Source: JANLSE01 sp038214135 (GTDB taxonomy: Bacteria > Chloroflexota > Chloroflexia > Chloroflexales > Roseiflexaceae). Taken from it: a stretch of DNA of 57,264 bases. The stretch spans positions 1-57,264 of the forward strand of contig JBBQSD010000024.1 of assembly GCA_038214135.1 (NCBI GenBank). The letters run 5' to 3'. Position numbers and translations under genes: made by a program. A model generated the notes under the pieces. It was not told the DNA's origin. It searched no databases and saw only the letters and a list, made by a program, of their open reading frames with translations. Positions 8,142-16,638 of the stretch are shown here, piece after piece (the first letter of the stretch is position 1; every line of letters begins with the position of its first letter).

Positions 8142-8300
8142 TTACGGGTTCAGGCCGTTGTTGACCTTGCTAAACACCTGGCTGACGTTCTTACCGAGCA
8201 ATGACAGAATACCGATGACGACGATGGCGATCAGCACGAGGATAAGTGCATACTCGACGAGCCCCTGGCCCTCTTCCTTGGCGAAGAAACTGCGAACCAT
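8142..8300 (-). CDS. Flp/Fap-type IVb pilin, copy 3
   Basis: A 52-residue pilin from ATG 8300, apparently identical in protein sequence to copy 2 (MVRSFFAKEEGQGLVEYAL start, NGLNP end). It has its own conserved promoter (8347-8375) and its own hairpin terminator (8087-8120). Near identity of coding region, ribosome site and leader indicates a recent tandem duplication of a unit of about 412 bp or gene conversion. The upstream gene on the same strand is a histidine kinase ending about 110 bp away. Confidence 0.9.
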   Translation of the reverse strand: MVRSFFAKEEGQGLVEYALILVLIAIVVIGILSLLGKNVSQVFSKVNNGLNP

Positions 8301-8346
8301 TTCTGTTCTCCTTAACAATGAGTGTCGTTCAACTTACGACATTGCC

Positions 8347-8375
8347 ACTATAACACTGCTGTATTACCACAGCAA
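8347..8375 (-). promoter_or_regulatory. Promoter of flp copy 3
   Basis: TTGCTG (8375-8370), 17 bp, TATAGT (8352-8347) on the minus strand, with a downstream leader nearly identical to that of copy 2. Confidence 0.65.
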
Positions 8376-8410
8376 TAGTAAAAAGGTCCCACTTATGGCT
8401 ATACCAGGGA

Positions 8411-9472
8411 CTATGGTAGAGGGATGACCGCTGCAACCCGTGTGCCGCGCCCAACCGAGCTTTCAATTCCAAACTCGCCGCGCAACAGTGTCTCAACCTG
8501 TTGCCGCATGGTCGCGATACCCATATTGCGCCGGCCATTTTCATTAGAAAGGACATCCTTGATCGAGAATCCGCCGCCGTCATCTTCGACCGAAACATGA
8601 ATACCATTGGCACTATAGTCGATCAGTACGCGTGCGGTAGTTGCGTTCGCGTGCTTCGCAATATTGTTCAGCGCTTCCTGAACAAATCGGAAGATCGCAA
8701 CTTCATAATGGGTTGGCAGCCGTGCATCTGCATTCTGGGTCATCAGATTGACTTCAATTTTATTTTTCTCGCTGAATTGCTGAACATAACGGCGCAGTGT
8801 TGGGACTAACCCAAGGTCATCGAGCGTCATCGGGCGTAGATCAAAGATAAATCGGCGCATCTCCTGGAGTACAGTATTAATGGCGCTCTTGAGTGATCCA
8901 AGTTCGCTCCGGGCCATATCGAGATCGCGATCAATCAAGCGCTGACAGATTTCGGCTCGTAGCACCAGATTACTCATTGCCTGGGCTGGGCCATCGTGCA
9001 TCTGAAGCGAGATTCGCAAACGTTCTTTTTCTTGCGCCTGGATGATATTGGCAATCAGATCATCACTGCTATCGGTTGGTCGCCCAACGCTACTCGTGGA
9101 GGGCGTAGCCTTCAGCAGTGGCTCAATTGCCACAACGAGTTCCAGTAATTGGCTTTGGCGAGCCTTAATGCTCTGTTGGCGAAAGTTGAGCTGCTCAAGC
9201 TGACCACGCATTGTCAACAGGCGCATTTGAACTTCCTGGGCAGACGTATAAAAATTCTTGATATCGGGTTTGTTGTACTTATCGATGTTGACTTCAAGAT
9301 CGCGCAGACGACTCGATACCGTCAGTTCGCGTTGCTGGAGCTTTTCGACTTCGGATGAAGTTTGGCGTAGCAAGTTTTCGATCTCGCTTAATTCGCGCTT
9401 TGTGCGTTCAAGATCTGCGCTTGCCTTCGCATGCAGTTCCTGGATTGATTGTTGTGCCCCGTTCTCTGTCAC
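8411..9472 (-). CDS. DegS-like cytoplasmic sensor histidine kinase
   Basis: The 353-residue protein has no transmembrane segment. Residues 10-115 are coiled coil, as in Bacillus DegS. A HisKA_3 domain holds the phospho-acceptor in RISLQMHDGPAQAMSN (His159), followed by a GHKL ATPase domain with the N box (EALNNIAKHA), G1 (VEDDGGGF) and G2 (GIATMRQQVETL). HisKA_3 kinases phosphorylate NarL/LuxR-type response regulators. No such regulator is nearby, so the partner lies elsewhere. The gene is upstream of flp copy 3 on the same strand, but the flp genes have their own promoters. Confidence 0.92.
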   Translation of the reverse strand: MTENGAQQSIQELHAKASADLERTKRELSEIENLLRQTSSEVEKLQQRELTVSSRLRDLEVNIDKYNKPDIKNFYTSAQEVQMRLLTMRGQLEQLNFRQQSIKARQSQLLELVVAIEPLLKATPSTSSVGRPTDSSDDLIANIIQAQEKERLRISLQMHDGPAQAMSNLVLRAEICQRLIDRDLDMARSELGSLKSAINTVLQEMRRFIFDLRPMTLDDLGLVPTLRRYVQQFSEKNKIEVNLMTQNADARLPTHYEVAIFRFVQEALNNIAKHANATTARVLIDYSANGIHVSVEDDGGGFSIKDVLSNENGRRNMGIATMRQQVETLLRGEFGIESSVGRGTRVAAVIPLP

Positions 9473-9513
9473 GCAGGCCCCCTCTAGAAGTGCAGATCCG
9501 GCTTATTCTCTGC

Positions 9514-9542
9514 ATTATACGCCGTGGCTCTACCCGCCGCAA
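9514..9542 (-). promoter_or_regulatory. Promoter of the DegS-like kinase
   Basis: TTGCGG (9542-9537), 17 bp, TATAAT (9519-9514) on the minus strand, about 42 bp before the start codon. Confidence 0.6.
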
Positions 9543-9630
9543 GGCTTCTTATTGCGGCAATATGCGAAATTGTTGTTACTCTGACACGGCACTGTTCTTG
9601 ACGCCACCTATTGAGGCAGCTAAGATTATT

Positions 9631-10374
9631 CTATAAGGATTGCTGGAAACGTAACTTCCAGACGGTGACGAGCGCTTCCAGAACAATTCGGCGGGACATC
9701 TTGGATTTCCCGACCCGTCGATCCGGGAAGGTAATTGGCACCTCGCCGATCCGAAAGCCCGCTTGCATGGTTCGATAGACTAACTCAATTTGGAATGAAT
9801 AGCCATTTGAACGGATTCGATCAAGGTTCAGTGTTTCTAGCACGGCACGCCGATAGCAGCGGAAGCCGCCAGTTGCATCGATCACCGGCAGGCCCAATAT
9901 GGTACGAGCATACAGGTTACCGCCTCGGCTGATCAACTGACGCAGCAATCCCCAATCGGTTGTCGCGCCACCTGGGACATACCGCGATCCAAGCGCTAGA
10001 TCATAGGTTGTTTCTGCCGCCTGAAGTAATGCAGGAAGATAGCTCGGATCGTGCGAAAAGTCGGCGTCCATCTCGAAAATGTATGCTGCTCCTTCGGCTA
10101 ATGCTTGCCGAAACCCAGCAACATACGCGGTTCCGAGACCTTGCTTACCTGGACGGGAATGCAACCCAACGCGTGGATTAATTGTGCTGAGTTGGCGAAC
10201 GACTTCAGCAGTTCCGTCGGGAGAATTATCGTCAACAACAAGCACGCGGAAGCGCGGGTACTCCAATATGCGTGGGATGAGAGAACCGATATTCTCGCGT
10301 TCATTAAATGTTGGAATGATGATCATACAATCTGCTGCATGATCATCTGGTAAGCGGTTGACATTAGCGGTCAT
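9631..10374 (-). CDS. DPM1-like polyprenyl-phosphate mannosyltransferase
   Basis: A 247-residue GT2 enzyme with IIIPTFNERENIGSLI, VVDDNSPDGTAEVV and FEMDADFSHDP (the DxD-type metal/sugar-nucleotide site). This is the signature of dolichol- or polyprenyl-phosphate mannose synthase (Dpm1/Ppm1) without the C-terminal membrane anchor some members have. It makes lipid-linked mannose used by GT-C enzymes outside the membrane; the divergent neighbour at 10516 is a polytopic protein of possible GT-C type. ATG 10374 with AGG five bases upstream is preferred to the GTG at 10380. Confidence 0.88.
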   Translation of the reverse strand: MTANVNRLPDDHAADCMIIIPTFNERENIGSLIPRILEYPRFRVLVVDDNSPDGTAEVVRQLSTINPRVGLHSRPGKQGLGTAYVAGFRQALAEGAAYIFEMDADFSHDPSYLPALLQAAETTYDLALGSRYVPGGATTDWGLLRQLISRGGNLYARTILGLPVIDATGGFRCYRRAVLETLNLDRIRSNGYSFQIELVYRTMQAGFRIGEVPITFPDRRVGKSKMSRRIVLEALVTVWKLRFQQSL

Positions 10375-10515
10375 AGTCACCTTCAGTAGCTATGGTATTC
10401 GATGGTAACGCCATCTCTGGCACATTATACTCTGCACATCGGGCATGCTTTGTCCAATTTGTGTTCACATTGATAACAGCGCGGCAGCGGCCGTAGAGGA
10501 TGCGATACGACTGAC

Positions 10516-12069
10516 ATGACCTATTCAACCGTTACGACTCAGCCATCCGCTGCGCGCCTGACCCTTGATTGGGTATATCTGGTGGCCGCGCTTGCTCTAC
10601 TTGCACTACGGCCACTGCTCACACCGATTCCACAGAACGATTTCTGGTGGCATATGGCCACTGGCCGGGCAATTGTGATGCAGGGTCGTATTCCAGCCAT
10701 CGATACCTTTTCCTTTACCCGTGCTGGCGAGCCATTCTTTAATCAGGGCTGGCTTGCGCAGGTGCTGATGTATGAACTTCACCAGATCGGCGGGCTTGCA
10801 CTGGTGGTGATCGTTCAGGCGCTGGTGATTGCGTTTGCCTATGGGCTGCTTCTGCGGCTATGCATCCTGAGAACTGATCGATTGCGTTTGTCTGTCGTGT
10901 TGCTGTTGCTGACGACGATGCCGCTTTCATTTGATAACTGGACGGTGCGGCCACAATCGTATGCTCTGCCGATCTTCGCGCTATTCCTGACGATTTTGAC
11001 AGAATATCGCCTTGGGCGCGCCAACCGGCTGTGGGCTCTTCCGTTGCTCATGATTGTGTGGGTGAATATCCATGGCTCGTTCGTGCTTGGCCTGGCCATG
11101 ATCGCAATTGTGTTTGCGGGTGGATCAATTGGATGGCTTCGCCGAATGGTGCGTAGAAGTCGTTCGAACGAAACTCCAAATGATGCGCAGCAGACCGAAG
11201 TAATACAGCCACCTGGTTTCCCGCGTTTACGACCACTCATTCTGTGGGGCGCTATCACAGCGCTGGCGGTGTTGATCAATCCACGTGGGCTGGAGGTATT
11301 GGTATATGTTCGGAATTTGCTGGGGAGTAGCCAGGTGACAAGCCTTGTCACCGAATGGGCACCCCCATCGATCCGTTCAACCGGCGGGCTAATCTTCTTT
11401 CTGTTTGTTGCCATCTGTTTTTTAGCGATTGCCTACAGCCCGCGCAAACCAGAGGCAACGGATCTGTTGCTGTTTTTTGCCTTTTTGTGGCTTGGGCTTG
11501 GCGCGGTTCGGAATATTGTGTGGTTTGGGTTTGTTGCAACACCACTGCTTGTGTGTATGGCTGCCAACCTTCTGCCAGCTCCACAGCGTGCGCGATCAAC
11601 CGGCACAACTGGGATGAATGCAATCCTGGTTGGGTTCCTTGGACTGTTGCTTGTGGCAGGGCTACCCTGGATCAAACCAGCGCTATTCTCGCCAGAGGTT
11701 GGATCGGTTATTGATCAGGAAACGCCGGTGGATGCGGTGCGATTTCTGCAGTCACAGCCAGATCGCCCGATCCGTCTGTTTCATGCCATGGATTTTGGAT
11801 CATATCTGATCTGGGCTGCGCCAGAGCAGAAGGTCTTTATCGATCCACGGATCGAGCTCTACCCATTTGAACAATGGCGTGATTACCTCAATCTGAGTGA
11901 TGCAAATAATATTACAGATTTGATCGAGCAGTATAAGATCGATGGTGCGCTGCTCAGTGTATCCACCCAGAAACCGCTTATTGATGCTCTCGCCAAGGAT
12001 CTTGCGTGGAATGAGCGATATCGGGATGAATATAGCGTTTATTTCACTCGGAAACCCCTAGCACGCTGA
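10516..12069 (+). CDS. Polytopic membrane protein, possible GT-C glycosyltransferase
   Basis: The 517-residue protein has roughly ten hydrophobic segments and a short soluble C-terminus. The first extracytoplasmic loop has NDFWWHMATG (41-50), with an Asp near a His, and a following PAIDTFSFTRAG. Loop-1 acidic residues in a polytopic protein are typical of lipid-linked-sugar GT-C enzymes such as the PMT and ArnT groups, but the assignment is tentative. It is divergent from the polyprenyl-phosphate mannose synthase gene, which fits a donor-transferase pair. The soluble tail (FIDPRIELYP... LLSVSTQKPL) resembles those of uncharacterised Chloroflexota membrane proteins. Confidence 0.6.
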   Translation: MTYSTVTTQPSAARLTLDWVYLVAALALLALRPLLTPIPQNDFWWHMATGRAIVMQGRIPAIDTFSFTRAGEPFFNQGWLAQVLMYELHQIGGLALVVIVQALVIAFAYGLLLRLCILRTDRLRLSVVLLLLTTMPLSFDNWTVRPQSYALPIFALFLTILTEYRLGRANRLWALPLLMIVWVNIHGSFVLGLAMIAIVFAGGSIGWLRRMVRRSRSNETPNDAQQTEVIQPPGFPRLRPLILWGAITALAVLINPRGLEVLVYVRNLLGSSQVTSLVTEWAPPSIRSTGGLIFFLFVAICFLAIAYSPRKPEATDLLLFFAFLWLGLGAVRNIVWFGFVATPLLVCMAANLLPAPQRARSTGTTGMNAILVGFLGLLLVAGLPWIKPALFSPEVGSVIDQETPVDAVRFLQSQPDRPIRLFHAMDFGSYLIWAAPEQKVFIDPRIELYPFEQWRDYLNLSDANNITDLIEQYKIDGALLSVSTQKPLIDALAKDLAWNERYRDEYSVYFTRKPLAR

Positions 12070-12272
12070 AGCGTAGATGAGGCGCTATCGCGCTCTGCTT
12101 TGTAGCGGGCTAAAGCCCTTCCGAAAACGGATTGCTACACAGGCCGTACTGCACGAACCTACGTTGGTAGATCGTATCATCGTAAAAAGCCAATATTCCC
12201 TACCCCGCGGAGGATGCTTGTGGTACCATATACGTCCACATTACGCTGGTCGCGTGATGCGCAGGAGTAAGT

Positions 12273-13913
12273 ATGCTGCGAGAGCTGTTTAGAAGGCGAC
12301 GCGCCCAAAAACCTGGCCAACTTGGCCGCGAATACCGAGTTGGCGATGTTATTGAGCAACGCTTTGAGGTTGAAAGCGTTCGACGTGGGTTTATGGGCAT
12401 TGTGTATATTGTGTATGATCGGCAGCGGCGCCAACGGGTTGTGCTCAAGACGTTCCAGAACAAGTTTTTGTGGGATGAGGAGGCGATCAAGCGTTTCAAT
12501 GCCGAGGTTGAACTATGGATGCGGCTTGGCAGCCATTCTAATATTGTTCGGGCGCTCGATCTGCGTACATTTATGGGCAAACCGCATGTGATTGCAGAAT
12601 ATGTCCATGGTGGTGCACTCCGCACGCTGGTTGGCCACCTTTCGTTGCGTGAGGCGCTTGATTATTCCATCCAGATCTGTTGGGGCATGGGCTATGCTGT
12701 TCAGCAGGCCGCGATCATGCATCGCGATCTCAAGCCCGATAATATTATGGTGACGCTTGATGGCCAGATCAAAGTGACAGATTTTGGGCTTGCGAAAGCA
12801 TTGCCACGCTGGCAATGGCAAGCCAGCCAGCTTGATCCACGCAGCGCTGCAATGCGGCTCAAGCATCAGGTTGCCCCGGATGTAATGGCTGGAACACTGC
12901 CATATATGGCCCCAGAGTTGTTCGATGAATCGGGCACAACCGGAGTCTGGACGGATATTTATGCATTCGGCATCACCTTCTACGAATTGCTGACCGGTAA
13001 ATTGCCTTTTGATGCGATCCACGATGAATCGCTTATTCGCATGCAGATGCGCGCTCAACCGCCCGATCCACGCATACGCAAGCCGGATCTGCCACCCGAA
13101 GCCGTTGCGATTGTGATGCGCTGCCTGGCAAAGCGCCCGCTTGAACGATACCAGAGCTGGGCCGAGGTTGAGGATGATCTTCAGGAACTGCGTATTCAGG
13201 TTGTTGGTACACCATTTCTGGCGACCTTCCCTGATGATGATGTGGCTGAGTCGGAACGGCTGATCGAACAAGGCATGGCGCATACCAAGCTTGGTGAGTA
13301 TAGTGATGCCAAGCGATGTTTTCAGGAAGCAACCGACCGTGATCGAGGTCGGGCCGATACCTGGTGCCATCTGGCGCTTGTCTATTTGCATATGTGGGAA
13401 TACCGCGAGGGGTTGGTGGCTGTTGAGGAAGGGTTACGTCGAGCTGTCAGCCGCAATGAATTTGGGCAGCTATTCTGTGCGCGTGGTGAGATCTATGCCA
13501 AAATGCAAATGGGCAACGAAGCACTAGCAGCCTATGATCAGGGGCTCTCCTATACTCCGAATGCCCCACGGCTTTGGCGTGAAAAGGGTGCGCTGCTCAT
13601 GCAACTTCATCAGTTCCGTGATGCACAACACTGCGCTGAACGTGCGCTTGAGTTCGATAAACTGGATTCGCGTGCTTGGCATCAACTCGGGGATATTCAG
13701 CTTCGCCAGGGGCGTGAGAAGAAGGCCCAGGATGCCTACAGTGAGGCGCTCAAACTTAATCCACGCGATCCATTGACCTGGGCGCGCTATGGGTATTGCC
13801 AGCTTCATAGTGGATCCACGCGCGATGCGCTGGCATCGTTTGAAATGGCACTGAAGATCGACCCGGACAATACCGAAGCGCTTGATGGCAGAAGGCGTGT
13901 TCAACGGCTCTAA
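12273..13913 (+). CDS. Hanks-type Ser/Thr protein kinase with C-terminal TPR repeats
   Basis: The 546-residue protein has a kinase domain at about 21-310: Gly-rich loop RRGFMGIVY (first Gly replaced), VVLK with Lys59, HRDLKPDN (150-157, catalytic Asp152), DFG (170-172) and YMAPELF (activation segment). Residues about 325-546 are tetratricopeptide repeats, with at least five units such as AWHQLGDIQLRQGREKKAQD. There is no transmembrane helix, unlike PknB types, so it is likely cytosolic, with TPRs recruiting substrates. A PP2C phosphatase at 3326-4489 could oppose it. Start ATG 12273 has AGGAG six bases upstream. Confidence 0.93.
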   Translation: MLRELFRRRRAQKPGQLGREYRVGDVIEQRFEVESVRRGFMGIVYIVYDRQRRQRVVLKTFQNKFLWDEEAIKRFNAEVELWMRLGSHSNIVRALDLRTFMGKPHVIAEYVHGGALRTLVGHLSLREALDYSIQICWGMGYAVQQAAIMHRDLKPDNIMVTLDGQIKVTDFGLAKALPRWQWQASQLDPRSAAMRLKHQVAPDVMAGTLPYMAPELFDESGTTGVWTDIYAFGITFYELLTGKLPFDAIHDESLIRMQMRAQPPDPRIRKPDLPPEAVAIVMRCLAKRPLERYQSWAEVEDDLQELRIQVVGTPFLATFPDDDVAESERLIEQGMAHTKLGEYSDAKRCFQEATDRDRGRADTWCHLALVYLHMWEYREGLVAVEEGLRRAVSRNEFGQLFCARGEIYAKMQMGNEALAAYDQGLSYTPNAPRLWREKGALLMQLHQFRDAQHCAERALEFDKLDSRAWHQLGDIQLRQGREKKAQDAYSEALKLNPRDPLTWARYGYCQLHSGSTRDALASFEMALKIDPDNTEALDGRRRVQRL

Positions 13914-13948
13914 CGATACAAACAAGCCGATACACTTGCCATTAAAGC

Positions 13949-13999
13949 AACGAATGCGGCACGTAGAATATACGTGCCGCATTCGTTTGTTCTGGTTCT
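13949..13999 (+). terminator. Rho-independent terminator, probably bidirectional
   Basis: A perfect 17-bp stem (arms 13949-13965 and 13971-13987, core GCGGCACGTA) with loop GAATA. A T-rich run including TTCTTTT follows on the plus strand. It separates the kinase from the convergent hydrolase gene. Confidence 0.8.
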
Positions 14000-14000
14000 T

Positions 14001-14885
14001 TTATACTGGGCTTGGCTGCGGGAGTGTTACGCGCGGGGCGCTGCGGGAGGGCTGTTCCTGCTTAAGAAAGCGCAGCAATACATCGTTAAACAAATCGGCC
14101 TCCTCCAGGAATGGGAAGTGGTGGCTTTCCGGCATCACCACAACCTCGGAGACCGGCACCTGATCGAACAGATCGGCCTGGCTTGGCGAAACAATATTAT
14201 CGCGGCCACCATGAACAATCAGCGTCGGGACGACCAGGCGATGTAATTCTGGGCGAAGATCCGTTCGCATCATCGAACCAACGGCCCGCCGCAGGGTTGT
14301 TGAACTTGATTTAATGCTATCGTCCAGGATTTCGCCGATGGCTGGATCATCCTTTACACCCAGGAACTGCCGGAACATAAATTGCCGAAACGCAGGGATT
14401 TTTGCGAATGCATCCGCCAACATTGGCTGATCGGTCAGCTTCAGTAACCAGGAGAGCGATGATCCAACAATTGGCGCACCAACCGTCGCTACCCGTGCGA
14501 TGCGCTTTGGATGATTGATTGCTGTCTTCAAAGCAACCATGCCACCCATTGAATGGCCAACCAGGATGACGCGATCAATACCGAGTTCATCCAGGAAGCG
14601 AATCACCTGGTTTGAGTAGGCTTGAATGCTCTCGGCACCTGTTTGGCGGCGCGAATCGCCAAAGCCGAGAAAGTCGAACGAATAGGTGCGAAAGTGTTCT
14701 GACATGCGTTCCATCGTTGGGAACCAGTATCGCCAGCTTCCCAACCAGCCATGCAAAAAGAGGACAGGACGGCCGCGCCCAAACACTTCGTAATGGACAA
14801 CCTGACGATCAATGACGATGATGCTCATATGCTGCCATGTTGGTTGTAAGAGCGGATTGTCAGTGGAGTGGCGACTGCAACCCAA
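14001..14885 (-). CDS. Alpha/beta-hydrolase
   Basis: An alpha/beta-hydrolase with oxyanion region LFLHGWLGSW, nucleophile elbow VGHSMGGM (Ser93 counted from ATG 14828), acid in VHGGRDNIVSP and His in SHHFPFLEE. This order (Ser-Asp-His) is that of the haloalkane dehalogenase/epoxide hydrolase/C-C hydrolase superfamily; substrate unknown. Counted from 14885 the protein is 294 residues. ATG 14828 (MSIIVIDRQVVHYE) gives a normal family N-terminus of 275 residues and is my preferred start, though its ribosome site is weak. No functional link to neighbours is evident. Confidence 0.85.
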   Translation of the reverse strand: MGCSRHSTDNPLLQPTWQHMSIIVIDRQVVHYEVFGRGRPVLFLHGWLGSWRYWFPTMERMSEHFRTYSFDFLGFGDSRRQTGAESIQAYSNQVIRFLDELGIDRVILVGHSMGGMVALKTAINHPKRIARVATVGAPIVGSSLSWLLKLTDQPMLADAFAKIPAFRQFMFRQFLGVKDDPAIGEILDDSIKSSSTTLRRAVGSMMRTDLRPELHRLVVPTLIVHGGRDNIVSPSQADLFDQVPVSEVVVMPESHHFPFLEEADLFNDVLLRFLKQEQPSRSAPRVTLPQPSPV

Positions 14886-14990
14886 CGATCAAGAACAGTA
14901 TTCATAGTATCTCAACGTTATCATACGCGCATTTCCCATAGAGTAGCGCGGCTAATTTGGTCCTGATGTAGTACTGACCTGTTAGGACCT

Positions 14991-15632
14991 CTAGCCAACT
15001 CGAACGGTATCGATTGACCCATTTGGAACATGAGTACGCAGCCCTGCTACACCATTTTCGTGTTCGCTGAGTGATCGACGTAGGCGTGATTGCAATTTCG
15101 AAATATCTTCCGAGATTGTACGCAGGTGGTTCATCTCCTGCTCAAGATCATCGAGCAGCACACCAGCGCGGGCACCGGCCGTAACGCTGGCGCGATCCTG
15201 TGAGAGAACTCCAACTCGTTCTTGAATAGCAGCCAACAGGCTCATGAGGTAGCCCCATGATTCATTATCCTGCTGGCTTTTGGCGCGGTCGCCACGCTGG
15301 CGTCCATCGAGCCATTCGCCGATTTGTTGTTGCAGTTCACCGATCCGAGTATCGATCAATTCAGCGCTCATTCCAGGGCGCAATGCCCCTGGCCCGGCAT
15401 CGATCAGTGTCTCAAGGCGCACCTGGAGGCTGGAAAGAGATGTGCTTAGTTGTGCCTGCCGAATAGCAACTGCTTCTTGCTCATTCAATAGATCGAGTAA
15501 CATCTCACGCAACTGTGATGTTTCGCCGGAAACGCGAGTGGCCTGTTGTTGGAGCAGATGCGGCACAAACCAGAGTAAGAGTGCTAGGAGCGCCAGCACC
15601 AAAATACCCAATGCTACAAAAAGCGCGCTCAT
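14991..15632 (-). CDS. Single-pass membrane protein with coiled coil, unknown function
   Basis: 213 residues: a strong N-terminal transmembrane helix (about 3-26), then a Gln/Leu/Ser-rich coiled-coil region (about 28-190) and a short tail ending SIDTVRVG. The layout resembles RmuC-type or methyl-accepting-like membrane-anchored coiled coils, but there is no catalytic motif and no confident family. TATAAT at 15661-15656 on the minus strand, with CTGACG 18 bp upstream, and AGGAGG before the ATG support expression. It is divergent from the lipoprotein gene. Confidence 0.7.
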   Translation of the reverse strand: MSALFVALGILVLALLALLLWFVPHLLQQQATRVSGETSQLREMLLDLLNEQEAVAIRQAQLSTSLSSLQVRLETLIDAGPGALRPGMSAELIDTRIGELQQQIGEWLDGRQRGDRAKSQQDNESWGYLMSLLAAIQERVGVLSQDRASVTAGARAGVLLDDLEQEMNHLRTISEDISKLQSRLRRSLSEHENGVAGLRTHVPNGSIDTVRVG

Positions 15633-15715
15633 ATGAACCTCCTGTTCCTGCTATGATTATAGGCGGCGCGCTCGATTCGCGTCAGCACCTGGGATGACAA
15701 TGGGATTACACCGTT

Positions 15716-15744
15716 TTGACAACTCCATCACCCACTTCTATAAT
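15716..15744 (+). promoter_or_regulatory. Full-consensus sigma70 promoter of the lipoprotein gene
   Basis: TTGACA (15716-15721), a 17-bp spacer and TATAAT (15739-15744) match the housekeeping consensus in every hexamer position, predicting strong unregulated transcription. Confidence 0.8.
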
Positions 15745-15797
15745 GCGGCTTATTGTTTATGAACGATTAGTTGATGATAGCTCTATAAGGACACACC

Positions 15798-16619
15798 ATG
15801 TTCTATCGGCGCTCCCCCGCGCTGTGGCTGCTTGCGATGTTGCTTGGTGCAACGATGTTGCTTTCGGCCTGCGGCGACACATCGTCTCTGTATGTTCCTG
15901 ATCTGCTGGCCCGCGCCCAAGAGTTCAATGGCAAGGATGTTACTGTCCAGGGTGCTTACCTTGAACGTAATGGCCGCACCGTTTTAGCACTTGGTGTCAG
16001 TACACTTGATAATGGCCTCGACGCACAGGCACTTGGCGATGCGATCTGGGTGGATGGGTTTCCAGGAAGTGTTGGGATCGATCTGCATCGCCCTGGCGAT
16101 TCAGTGTATGGTTTTGTGCGTGTCACTGGAAGGTTTGAGTCGGGCGGTAAGTTTGGCCCGGATGGGGCATACACATATCGCCTCGAGATCTCCAAGGCAG
16201 AGGCTATTGAGCGTGTTCGCCGTAATGAGGTGCGTATTGAGCAGAAGCCGCTTGAAACTGGCAAGGTTTCATTCTTTGATCTGACCAAAGATGCAGCCAA
16301 ATATAATGGCCAAACCGTCACAACCCAGGGTTATTATTTCTGGAACTCGGTGATCTTTGTTCTGGCCGAGGGTATTTCAACCGAAGAGGATGGCAGCAAT
16401 CCACAGCCAATCGGCAAGATTATCTGGATGGAGGGCTTCCCTCCCGATGCATCGGCCAAACTAAACCTGGGGCCGAACAATAGTTTTGTGTGGGGCCTTG
16501 TTGAAGTAACTGGCCAATTCCAGAGCGGCGGAAAGTTCGGCAAAGATGGTGCCTATTCCGAATTTCTGCAGCTTGATCCGAATAATCCGGCCAGCGCACG
16601 GGCGCTCCAGCCAAAATAG
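15798..16619 (+). CDS. Lipoprotein with two homologous halves
   Basis: 273 residues. A signal peptide (hydrophobic 9-22) ends in the lipobox LLSAC, giving lipid-modified Cys25. The mature part has two related domains of about 110 residues. Each starts with a FNGKDVTVQGAY or YNGQTVTTQGYY motif, continues to IWVDGFP or IIWMEGFP, and ends SGGKFGPDGAY or SGGKFGKDGAY. The VTVQGxY pattern suggests an OB-fold-like beta barrel. The paired motifs show internal duplication. Function unknown; it is exported and anchored. It is closely followed by rimI, 19 bp away. Confidence 0.75.
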   Translation: MFYRRSPALWLLAMLLGATMLLSACGDTSSLYVPDLLARAQEFNGKDVTVQGAYLERNGRTVLALGVSTLDNGLDAQALGDAIWVDGFPGSVGIDLHRPGDSVYGFVRVTGRFESGGKFGPDGAYTYRLEISKAEAIERVRRNEVRIEQKPLETGKVSFFDLTKDAAKYNGQTVTTQGYYFWNSVIFVLAEGISTEEDGSNPQPIGKIIWMEGFPPDASAKLNLGPNNSFVWGLVEVTGQFQSGGKFGKDGAYSEFLQLDPNNPASARALQPK

Positions 16620-16638
16620 CGCAGGCGACGGAGCCACG

